The notes under the pieces were generated by a model that did not search any database, was not told the origin of the DNA, and saw only the letters and a program-made list of their open reading frames with translations. From GCA-2732805 sp964516605 (GTDB taxonomy: Bacteria > Pseudomonadota > Gammaproteobacteria > Coxiellales > Coxiellaceae), in assembly GCA_964516605.1 (NCBI GenBank), contig CAZFAA010000092.1:1-6092 (forward strand): DNA of 6,092 nucleotides, written 5' to 3'. Shown here in pieces: positions 1-5,531 of the stretch (its first letter is position 1; each line of letters starts with the position of its first letter). The translations under genes and the position numbers were made by a program.

Positions 1-104
1 GTTGTCTAGAGCTATGATAGTGTCAAGAAAAAGTCGGCGCAGAATAGGTTGTTTTGTTTTTAACGTAGATCAGGTAACCTAGTTTACTTTAAAGAGAGAG
101 CTTT

Positions 105-611
105 ATGAACAACACCAATAGTCATTTAAGTTTAAAAGTGGCTGAGTTATTTCAAGCGCAAGGCTTGATGCTGTCTAGTGCTGAGTCCTGTACTGGGGGG
201 TTGCTGGCCAGTGAGATCACAGCGATTGCAGGATCCTCAACGTATTTTGATCGAGGGTTTATTACCTACAGCAATGAGGCTAAACACGAGGTACTGGATG
301 TTGATTATGCGTTATTACAGCACTATGGCGCTGTGAGTGAATCTGTGGCCGCAGCGATGGCGCGTGGCGCATTGATACACAGCCATGCGGATATTGCTAT
401 TTCAATTACAGGTATAGCCGGACCGCGCAGTGATATTTCTGCTAAACCAGTTGGTTTAGTGTGGTTTGGTGTGGCCACAAAACAAGGCGTGTGTGAAACA
501 CGTATGGCACAATTTCACGGTGAACGTCAGCAAGTACGCGCTGCATCGGTTGGCTTTGCCTTAGAGTGGCTGATTGAAACAGCTCAACGCTCCCGACTGA
601 TGTGTATCTGA
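105..611 (+). CDS. pncC: Nicotinamide-nucleotide amidohydrolase (CinA C-terminal family)
   Basis: This 168-aa protein is a stand-alone CinA C-terminal domain, the length typical of PncC (E. coli YgaD is about 165 aa), with no N-terminal molybdopterin-binding-like domain. The family deamidates nicotinamide mononucleotide to nicotinate mononucleotide in the cytoplasm, recycling NMN made by NAD-dependent DNA ligase. Visible family motifs are AESCTGG at residues 26-32, containing the proposed nucleophilic serine, GSSTYF at 43-48, ITYSNEAK at 53-60, GAVSESVA at 75-82 and ITGIAGP at 101-107 followed by KPVGLVWFG at 114-122. After GIAGP the usual DGG-like segment reads RSD, a mild departure. The ATG at 105 follows a purine-rich AGAGAGAG ribosome binding site at 93-100. 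It lies upstream of recA as in many gammaproteobacteria, but asnB now separates them. Its last 28 bp overlap the 3' end of asnB on the other strand. Family assignment is secure; the biochemical role is taken from the family. Confidence 0.93.
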   Translation: MNNTNSHLSLKVAELFQAQGLMLSSAESCTGGLLASEITAIAGSSTYFDRGFITYSNEAKHEVLDVDYALLQHYGAVSESVAAAMARGALIHSHADIAISITGIAGPRSDISAKPVGLVWFGVATKQGVCETRMAQFHGERQQVRAASVGFALEWLIETAQRSRLMCI

Positions 612-2338
612 TGCCATAGTGCAAGGTACATAAGGCTCCAAGTGGCTTTGGTCGTGGTTTTAGTTAGGGGTTTTGCAAGCATCGCATTCACTTTAGCTAT
701 ATCGCATAATTCAGTGATGATTGACTGCGATGGCAAATAGTTTTGCAACCAATCACGGCGATTTTCAAGCCAAGATTGAAGTGGTACCGTAAAGCCTTTT
801 TTAGGGCTGAATGCATCATATTGTTTCAGGTGTTGATTCAACCAGCTGCGTAAAATCCATTTACCTTGCTTGCCTTTTATTTTTAATTTATTAGGTAAGG
901 TTAGCGCAAATTCAGCGAGTAATTTATCTAAAAATGGCGTGCGTCCTTCCAAGCTGTGCCACATCAAACAACGATCGAGTTTGATGAGTAAGTCATTGGG
1001 TAGCCATGTTTGCATGTCAATCGTTTGCGCCGTGTATAAGCGATCATAGCCTTGTGTGCGGCAGGCTTTTTCAATTTCTTGGATGTGTTGGCGCCATAAG
1101 TTGTTATCAGATTTTAATAAATTCAAGCGCGATAAATCACCTTTGTAATAAAAATTACGACGCTTTTTCCACACGGGGCGTATGTAGCTGCGATAGCGAC
1201 CATAACCAGCAAAGAGTTCATCGCCACCTTCTCCAGACAGTACGACGGTGACATCTTTTGCCGCCATTTGTGCTAATTTAAACGTCGGTACAATCGCGTA
1301 ATCAGCGGTAGGATCATCGGTTGCACGAATCGCTTCGGGTAACAGTTCCCAGAAATCCTCTTCAGTAAATTCAATTTCATGATGTTTTGTTGCAAAATGC
1401 GCCGCTACTTGTGCGGCTACACAACGTTCATCTTGTGTATCTGAGCTTTTAAAGCCAAGTGTATACGTGTGAATAGGTTGTTTAATCAGACGCTGTGCCA
1501 TCGTTAAAATACAGGTTGAATCAACTCCACCAGATAAAAATAAACCCACTGGAACATCGGATTGCAAGTGCAGTGCAACCGTTTCTTCAAATAGGGCATC
1601 AAATTGTTGTAACGGTGTGAGTCTCGAGCGTCTAGCAGGGGATTTTTTTTGTGGTATCAATCCAAGTTTGCTTGGGTAATAGTTGCGAGCTGTAATTTTA
1701 CCGTCTTTCACGAATAATGTTTCACCAGGTAAAACGCGTTTGATGGTGGCGATAGCTGTGCTATTGCCTGTGGCAAAATGCAATTGCAGTAATTGTTTTA
1801 GTACCGCTTTATCGGTATGACGTAGATTTAGAAAATGCTGCAATGCACGCAATTCTGAGGCAAAGTAAAAGCCAGATTCGTCTTGATAGTAGTACAGTTG
1901 TTTCATGCCAAACGGATCGCGGCTGAGCCACAGTTCTTTTTGAGGTGCATCATACACAGCAAGCGCATACATACCACGCAGGTGTTCTACAAAATCGGCC
2001 TGGTATTTCTCAAACAGGTAGGGAATCACTTCGCAGTCGGAAGTGGAGTGCCAGTGCAAATCGCAATCACTCTGTGTCAGCTGTGCTTTCAGTTCCAGGT
2101 AATTGTAAATTTCGCCATTGACGATTGCGTGTGTGTGGTTTGATGTTGAGAAAGGTTGCATGCCGTCGACAGATAAATCGTGGATTGCTAGGCGCTGGTG
2201 ATAGAGGCCAACACTGTCTTCGAGGTGGTGACCTTCGCCATTGGGTCCGCGGTGTTGTAAGGTTATGGCTAGGCTTTGCAGCTCATTTAAAGTGACTGAT
2301 TGGTTTTGGGTTTTATAGATACCGCTTATTGCGCACAT
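584..2338 (-). CDS. asnB: Asparagine synthase, glutamine-hydrolysing
   Basis: This 584-aa cytoplasmic enzyme makes asparagine from aspartate, ATP and glutamine. It has an N-terminal class II (Ntn) glutaminase domain, about residues 1-200, and a C-terminal ATP-pyrophosphatase synthase domain, about 240-530. The start is the ATG at 2338 because it gives Met-Cys: Cys2 must become the N-terminal nucleophile after Met removal. In-frame GTG at 2350 and ATG at 2347 would put 3-4 extra residues in front of it. No strong ribosome binding site decides among them. Glutaminase motifs are HRGPNG at 29-34 and NGEIYN at 74-79. Synthetase motifs are the pyrophosphate loop SGGVDST at 269-275, SGEGGDELFAGYGRY at 368-382, LIKLDR at 451-456, HSLEGRTPFLD at 461-471 and PKKGFTVPL at 512-520. 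Length is within the family range (E. coli AsnB is about 554 aa, Bacillus enzymes longer). It is transcribed divergently from recA and ends inside pncC. Close relatives act in polysaccharide clusters, but no such genes are nearby, so ordinary asparagine synthesis is likelier. Confidence 0.93.
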   Translation of the reverse strand: MCAISGIYKTQNQSVTLNELQSLAITLQHRGPNGEGHHLEDSVGLYHQRLAIHDLSVDGMQPFSTSNHTHAIVNGEIYNYLELKAQLTQSDCDLHWHSTSDCEVIPYLFEKYQADFVEHLRGMYALAVYDAPQKELWLSRDPFGMKQLYYYQDESGFYFASELRALQHFLNLRHTDKAVLKQLLQLHFATGNSTAIATIKRVLPGETLFVKDGKITARNYYPSKLGLIPQKKSPARRSRLTPLQQFDALFEETVALHLQSDVPVGLFLSGGVDSTCILTMAQRLIKQPIHTYTLGFKSSDTQDERCVAAQVAAHFATKHHEIEFTEEDFWELLPEAIRATDDPTADYAIVPTFKLAQMAAKDVTVVLSGEGGDELFAGYGRYRSYIRPVWKKRRNFYYKGDLSRLNLLKSDNNLWRQHIQEIEKACRTQGYDRLYTAQTIDMQTWLPNDLLIKLDRCLMWHSLEGRTPFLDKLLAEFALTLPNKLKIKGKQGKWILRSWLNQHLKQYDAFSPKKGFTVPLQSWLENRRDWLQNYLPSQSIITELCDIAKVNAMLAKPLTKTTTKATWSLMYLALWHQIHISRER

Positions 2339-2420
2339 ATTGATCATCACTAACTACTACCGTGTGGCATTGTAAACAGAATAGTCGGATGCCGCCACTA
2401 CTAGTATCCGTCGTTTTGAA

Positions 2421-2447
2421 TCTGTGGAATAATGCCTTTTCCATAGA
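2421..2447. promoter_or_regulatory. Near-perfect inverted repeat upstream of recA
   Basis: Arms of 9 bases, TCTGTGGAA at 2421-2429 and TTCCATAGA at 2439-2447, are complementary except for one position, which would be a G-U pair in RNA. They flank a 9-base spacer. The repeat ends 13 bases before the recA AGGAG ribosome binding site at 2461-2465. It could be a DNA operator for a dimeric repressor or a hairpin in the recA leader. It does not match the gammaproteobacterial LexA consensus (CTGT-N8-ACAG), although the left arm contains CTGT. The repeat is directly visible; its function is inferred. Confidence 0.45.
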
Positions 2448-2471
2448 ATCTATTTTCCCTAGGAGTAAACA

Positions 2472-3521
2472 ATGACGGATAAAAGTAAAGCGTTGAGTGC
2501 CGCATTATCACAGATTGAGCGCCAATTTGGTAAAGGATCGGTTATGCGTTTAGGTGATTCCCCAGCTTCGCGTGATATCGATGTAATTTCAACAGGCTCA
2601 TTAGGGTTGGATATTGCTTTGGGTATCGGTGGGTTGCCAAGAGGGCGGGTAATTGAAATTTATGGTCCGGAAGCGTCTGGTAAAACTACTTTGGCGTTAC
2701 AAACTATTGCTGAATGCCAAAAGCATGGAGGTACCGCTGCATTTGTGGATGCAGAGCATGCGTTGGATTCAGTGTATGCCGGTAAATTGGGCGTAAATTT
2801 AGAGGAGTTATTAATTTCACAGCCGGATACGGGTGAGCAAGGATTGGAGATTACCGATATGCTCGTGCGTTCGGGTGCTGTTGATATGGTGGTAGTGGAT
2901 TCAGTTGCTGCTTTAACACCTAAAGCGGAAATTGAAGGTGATATGGGGGATTCGCATATGGGATTGCAGGCACGTTTGATGTCGCAAGCCTTACGCAAGC
3001 TCACTGGTAACATTAAAAAATCGAATACCTTAGTGATTTTTATCAATCAAATTCGCATGAAAATTGGTGTCATGTTTGGTAATCCTGAAACAACAACAGG
3101 TGGTAATGCATTAAAATTCTATGCTTCAGTGCGTTTGGATATTCGACGTATTGGTGCGATTAAAAAAGGCGACGAGATTTTAGGTAACGAAACACGTGTT
3201 AAGGTTGTTAAAAATAAAGTAGCACCACCATTTCGCCAGGTCACTTTTGATGTCCTCTATGGTGAAGGTATTTCACATGAAGGTGAAATTATTGATCTGG
3301 GTGTGCAGCTTGAAATTATCGATAAAGCGGGTGCTTGGTATAGTTATAACGGTAATAAAATTGGTCAAGGTAAAGATAATGTGCGCCTTTATTTAAAAGA
3401 AAATCCTGCGATTGCTGCGGAAATTGAAGCAAAAATTCGCAGCGCGTCTACATCTAATATTATGGCCATGAAGGCTACTACTGAAAGCGAAGCCGAAGCT
3501 GAGGAAATTGTAGAGGTGTAA
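2472..3521 (+). CDS. recA: Recombinase RecA
   Basis: This 349-aa protein is the ATP-dependent DNA strand-exchange recombinase. It forms nucleoprotein filaments on single-stranded DNA for homologous recombination and repair, and stimulates LexA-type self-cleavage where such repressors exist. The sequence is complete and close to E. coli RecA in length (353 aa). Walker A is GPEASGKT at residues 65-72, Walker B VVVDSV at 140-145, the L1 DNA-binding loop about 154-164 (with GDSHMG), and the L2 loop about 194-212 (with NPETTTGGNALKFY following). The N-terminal ALSQIERQFGKGSVMRLG segment is the oligomerisation helix region. The C-terminus is acidic (about residues 338-349), as usual for RecA. The start is supported by AGGAG at 2461-2465, six bases before ATG. 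No canonical LexA box is seen upstream; instead there is the 2421-2447 inverted repeat. recX follows after one base, so the two are surely co-transcribed. Confidence 0.99.
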   Translation: MTDKSKALSAALSQIERQFGKGSVMRLGDSPASRDIDVISTGSLGLDIALGIGGLPRGRVIEIYGPEASGKTTLALQTIAECQKHGGTAAFVDAEHALDSVYAGKLGVNLEELLISQPDTGEQGLEITDMLVRSGAVDMVVVDSVAALTPKAEIEGDMGDSHMGLQARLMSQALRKLTGNIKKSNTLVIFINQIRMKIGVMFGNPETTTGGNALKFYASVRLDIRRIGAIKKGDEILGNETRVKVVKNKVAPPFRQVTFDVLYGEGISHEGEIIDLGVQLEIIDKAGAWYSYNGNKIGQGKDNVRLYLKENPAIAAEIEAKIRSASTSNIMAMKATTESEAEAEEIVEV

Positions 3522-3522
3522 T

Positions 3523-3945
3523 ATGGCCAAGACAGCGCGTGTGTTAGCCATGGATTATCTTGCGCGGCGCGAGCACACGCGTGTCGAATTACAGCGTAAA
3601 TTGGCACAAAAAGAATATTCTGCTGCCGAAATTGATGCCGCGTTGGATCAATTGCATCAGCAAGGTTTACAGTGTGATCGGCGTTTTGCAGAACAGTATG
3701 CCTATTACCGTGCCAAAAGAGGTTGTGGACCACTAAAAATTAAAGTAGAACTCAAGCAACATGGTGTCAGCAGTGCCCTGATTGATGACGTTATGTCGAT
3801 GCTGGATGTGGATTGGCAGGTATTGGCGCGCACTGTGTTTGAGAAAAAATTTAAAACAACTGCAAACAGTCTTCAGGAAAAAGCTAAGCAGCAACGGTTT
3901 ATGCTGCAGCGTGGGTTTGAGGGAGATAGTTTGCAAAATACATGA
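3523..3945 (+). CDS. recX: Regulatory protein RecX
   Basis: This 140-aa protein belongs to the RecX family, small all-helical proteins that bind RecA filaments and modulate strand exchange and ATPase activity. Recognisable segments are YLARREHTRVELQRKL at residues 12-27, a first three-helix repeat; DRRFAEQYAYYRAKRGCGPLKIKVELKQHGV at about 52-82, the most conserved RecX block; and the C-terminal KAKQQRFMLQRGF at 120-132. It ends soon after that last block, so it lacks the short tail of longer relatives (E. coli RecX is 166 aa), but all core repeats appear present. Its ATG lies one base after the recA TAA, and its ribosome binding site GAGGTG at 3513-3518 lies inside the last recA codons, so translation is probably coupled to recA. 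Expression should follow recA with partial read-through. alaS, the usual next gene in E. coli-like genomes, is absent. Confidence 0.95.
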   Translation: MAKTARVLAMDYLARREHTRVELQRKLAQKEYSAAEIDAALDQLHQQGLQCDRRFAEQYAYYRAKRGCGPLKIKVELKQHGVSSALIDDVMSMLDVDWQVLARTVFEKKFKTTANSLQEKAKQQRFMLQRGFEGDSLQNT

Positions 3946-4019
3946 TCACTAGCAAAAATCCGAATAACATTTTGATTTTGAGCTCCAGTCTCTGAACATG
4001 AGCTTATCTTCATGGGGCG

Positions 4020-4046
4020 CTCATTATGCTGCATGATGAGTTTGTT
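4020..4046 (+). terminator. Hairpin, possible recX terminator or structured RNA
   Basis: CTCATTATG at 4020-4028 pairs with CATGATGAG at 4032-4040 (one T-G wobble) around a three-base CTG loop, and TTTGTT follows at 4041-4046. This resembles a weak intrinsic terminator about 75 bases after the recX stop. The U-tract is interrupted and the stem is AT-rich, so termination would be partial. ATGAGC at 3998-4003 can pair with GCTCAT at 4019-4024 instead, giving a competing hairpin. Confidence 0.35.
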
Positions 4047-4110
4047 ATAGGCCGCAAATCTTACGCTAGCAGTAACCGATTATGTTCTCTTAACGTCCCC
4101 AAAAACAACC

Positions 4111-4139
4111 TTGACCTATTCAGAGTTGAGGGCTAAATA
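4111..4139 (+). promoter_or_regulatory. Possible sigma-70 promoter of csrA
   Basis: TTGACC at 4111-4116 matches five of six bases of the -35 consensus. Seventeen bases on is TAAATA at 4134-4139, a poor -10 (three of six); a better TATATT at 4138-4143 would need a 21-bp spacer. Transcription would start near 4146 and give an untranslated leader of about 85 bases, consistent with csrA being expressed independently of recA. This rests on pattern only. Confidence 0.3.
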
Positions 4140-4174
4140 TATTTCTGCAAACTTAATATTATCTACTATGCTTA

Positions 4175-4200
4175 GATCTTAAGAGATCGTGTGAACGATT
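4175..4200 (+). promoter_or_regulatory. Overlapping hairpins in the csrA leader
   Basis: GATCT at 4175-4179 pairs with AGATC at 4184-4188 around TAAG. ATCGT at 4186-4190 pairs with ACGAT at 4195-4199 around GTGA, a GNRA-type tetraloop; G4185 and T4200 can add a wobble pair. The two share 4186-4188 and so exclude each other. They lie 19 bases before the csrA ribosome binding site AGGAGA (4219-4224), whose GGA core is the kind of site CsrA binds when it represses its own mRNA in E. coli. A regulatory role is inferred. Confidence 0.3.
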
Positions 4201-4230
4201 AGTGAATGAGGTTGATATAGGAGATACAAC

Positions 4231-4416
4231 ATGTTGATCTTAACTAGACGCATCAGTGAGTCAATTATCATCGGCGATGATGTTAAGTTGACAGTGTTAG
4301 GAGTTAAGGGGAATCAAGTCCGTATTGGGATTGATGCACCTAAAGATGTGTCAGTACACAGAGAAGAGATTTATATGCGCATCAAGCAGGAAAAAGGCGA
4401 AGATGATGCTGTCTAA
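4231..4416 (+). CDS. csrA: Carbon storage regulator CsrA
   Basis: This 61-aa protein, the same length as E. coli CsrA, is the dimeric RNA-binding global regulator that binds GGA motifs in mRNA leaders and changes translation or stability. In gammaproteobacteria it controls carbon flux, motility, biofilm and virulence switches. The fold is easily read: MLILTRR at residues 1-7 (beta-1 with RNA-contacting Leu4 and Arg6), GDDVKLTVLGVKGNQVRIGI at about 15-34, and APKDVSVHREEIY at 36-48 with the RNA-contacting Arg44. The short C-terminal tail after residue 50 is variable and acidic, as is common. The start follows AGGAGA at 4219-4224. A strong terminator follows 25 bases after the stop, so csrA is probably a single-gene unit. 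Its place after recA-recX is the conserved one, but alaS is missing upstream and the usual downstream tRNA-Ser is now about 1.6 kb away. Autoregulation through its own ribosome binding site is possible. Confidence 0.98.
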   Translation: MLILTRRISESIIIGDDVKLTVLGVKGNQVRIGIDAPKDVSVHREEIYMRIKQEKGEDDAV

Positions 4417-4441
4417 GATATCAAGACGAATCTTAGAAAGT

Positions 4442-4467
4442 AAGGGCGCCATTGAGCGCCCTTTTTC
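4442..4467 (+). terminator. Rho-independent terminator of csrA
   Basis: AAGGGCGC at 4442-4449 pairs perfectly with GCGCCCTT at 4456-4463 around the six-base loop CATTGA, followed by a T-run (4462-4466). This is a textbook intrinsic terminator, 25 bases after the csrA stop. Read from the other strand the same stem is followed only by TTACTTT, so it could stop chitinase transcripts weakly at best. Confidence 0.92.
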
Positions 4468-4487
4468 TATCCGCGCGCTAGTTCAAA

Positions 4488-5351
4488 TTAATTATTCAAA
4501 TGAGAGATGTTCTTACAATCATCATTTTTAAAGTCAGATGCTTGTAAGTTCAGTGCTCGGCCAAACCAGTCAGTATAAAAATCAACACGGTTTTGCGCAT
4601 TTTCATTGTTGGACTGATGGCACTCAAGACCGCCATTAATAATATCAATCGTTAAGCCGAATCCTGCGGGATGATTTGGGTCGTTATTAATGGTGGATCC
4701 TGGTGTAGCCGTTATGGCTTGATGTGCGGAGGGTTTTGGTGTTTGTGGAGTCATCCAGAACCATAGAGCAGTTGCCCAGGCTGTGGTGGCATTTTGATTC
4801 ACTAAATCAGGATATGCTAAGAGATCTCCAATTGGTTGTTCGCCTGTTGGAGTTGGTATTTTTTGCAATTGATCACGCGCCAGACCGTAATTATAGTTCC
4901 AGGACAATTGCAGTGGTCCGCGGCCATAGTAACTTTTTTGTGGGGTGCAAGGATAGGTCGTATTGCTGGGATCGCAATATTGCGTGCAACCGTTATTCGT
5001 ACAGCCAACCTCTGCAGAAAAACACAACCCCCAGGCTAATGCTCCACCGGGTGCAGTAGGCCAGCCACCTGTTGTCTCATGTGCAGCATTGGCAAGGAAG
5101 GCTGCTAATTCACGTGTATTTACTTGTTGATCTGTATTATTTAGAAAATCAGGAAACAGTTTCATCGCTGACTCTAAGCCATGTAAAGTATAAATTTGAC
5201 TTCCATTACAGCTGGCATTACCGATATTGGGGAATAGTGCTTGGAATGATGTATGGTTTTTATTAAGAATGTTTTCCAGATTTGCTATGTTATCAGCCAT
5301 AGCAGAGCTGGAGCATAATACTGTTAGTGCAATTAATGTGAAGTGCTTCAT
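4488..5351 (-). CDS. Secreted chitinase, glycoside hydrolase family 19
   Basis: This 287-aa protein is a GH19 endochitinase, an inverting enzyme that cleaves beta-1,4 bonds of chitin. Residues 1-19 form a type I signal peptide: Lys2, a hydrophobic core to about 12, then SSSAMA before Asp20. The catalytic domain fills most of the rest. HETTGGW at 91-97 holds the proposed acid Glu92; CFSAE at 110-114 holds the proposed base Glu114; YYGRGPLQLSWNYNYG at 141-156 is the GH19 signature; LWFWMTP is at 196-202 and INGGLEC at 238-244. Eight cysteines remain after signal cleavage, an even number suited to disulfides outside the cytoplasm. No carbohydrate-binding domain is present. GAGG-like GGGGAA before the ATG supports the start. 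It converges on csrA and is divergent from queD. It is an accessory gene in a housekeeping locus, plausibly acquired by transfer; targets could be fungal, arthropod or protist chitin. Some bacterial GH19 proteins are phage-type lysozymes, but the chitinase signature here argues against that. Confidence 0.92.
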   Translation of the reverse strand: MKHFTLIALTVLCSSSAMADNIANLENILNKNHTSFQALFPNIGNASCNGSQIYTLHGLESAMKLFPDFLNNTDQQVNTRELAAFLANAAHETTGGWPTAPGGALAWGLCFSAEVGCTNNGCTQYCDPSNTTYPCTPQKSYYGRGPLQLSWNYNYGLARDQLQKIPTPTGEQPIGDLLAYPDLVNQNATTAWATALWFWMTPQTPKPSAHQAITATPGSTINNDPNHPAGFGLTIDIINGGLECHQSNNENAQNRVDFYTDWFGRALNLQASDFKNDDCKNISHLNN

Positions 5352-5383
5352 AAGTTCCCCAAGATAAATTATTACCCACGTAG

Positions 5384-5410
5384 TTTATAGTAAAATACCA
5401 CCCATGTAAA
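5384..5410 (-). promoter_or_regulatory. Possible chitinase promoter
   Basis: Read on the minus strand, TTTACA (complement of 5405-5410, five of six to the -35 consensus) precedes TATAAA (complement of 5384-5389, five of six to the -10 consensus) with a 15-bp spacer, shorter than ideal. The implied leader is about 25 bases. ATGTA (5404-5408) and TACAT (5416-5420) form a small inverted repeat over the -35 side that could be an operator. Pattern only. Confidence 0.3.
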
Positions 5411-5442
5411 AAATATACATTCTTATAGTTAAGATAAGTCTT

Positions 5443-5471
5443 TTTATGGTAACCAAGCGTGTCAATATAAT
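5443..5471 (+). promoter_or_regulatory. Probable queD promoter
   Basis: A perfect -10 hexamer TATAAT lies at 5466-5471. The -35 at 17-bp spacing, TTTATG (5443-5448), is weak (three of six). Transcription would start near 5478, leaving a leader of about 55 bases that begins with the CCACAA/TTGTGG hairpin (5477-5482 with 5488-5493, loop GGTAA). Confidence 0.45.
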
Positions 5472-5531
5472 TGCGCCCACAAGGTAATTGTGGTCTAATT
5501 CTGCTCTTTTTCAAAGATTGCAGGGTTTTCG

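Larger units (their letters stand above)
3946..4230. other. Non-coding recX-csrA gap (usual alaS position)
   Basis: This 285-bp stretch carries no credible gene on either strand. In E. coli-type gene order the roughly 2.6-kb alaS lies here. I read the gap for the conserved starts and ends of alanyl-tRNA synthetase and saw no remnant. It holds a 9-bp hairpin (4020-4040), a possible csrA promoter (4111-4139) and two overlapping leader hairpins next to csrA (4175-4200), listed separately. Confidence 0.7.

Noticed and set aside
1..104. An upstream gene tail or a divergent promoter at the left edge
   Set aside because: One + frame ends in tandem stops at 15-20 and the minus strand has TTGACA at 26-21, but a gene end cannot be identified from so few codons and the matching -10 would lie outside the window.
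2339..2471. A canonical LexA/SOS box upstream of recA
   Set aside because: CTGT occurs at 2422-2425 but ACAG does not follow at the required eight-base spacing, and no other pair fits the consensus.
2660..3046. A 128-codon minus-strand frame inside recA
   Set aside because: It is antisense to the Walker motifs of RecA and has no recognisable domain or start signal; it is a coding shadow.
3946..4230. A CsrA-sequestering small RNA (RsmY/RsmZ/CsrB type)
   Set aside because: Such RNAs carry many GGA motifs in loops. On the + strand the only GGA in this stretch is the csrA ribosome binding site.
3946..4230. Remnant of alaS
   Set aside because: No stretch resembles the conserved N-terminal or C-terminal segments of alanyl-tRNA synthetase in any frame I read.
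4325..4531. A 68-codon open frame on + overlapping csrA
   Set aside because: It lies in a different frame within csrA and runs through the strong terminator at 4442-4467, so it is not a plausible gene.
4488..5351. Lipoprotein signal on the chitinase
   Set aside because: Cys13 is preceded by Leu-Thr-Val-Leu. The residue just before the cysteine is Leu rather than Gly, Ala or Ser, so type I cleavage after AMA is likelier.
5472..5531. preQ1 riboswitch before queD
   Set aside because: The short leader lacks the C-rich loop and A-rich tail that pseudoknot in preQ1-I types; only a simple 6-bp hairpin is seen.
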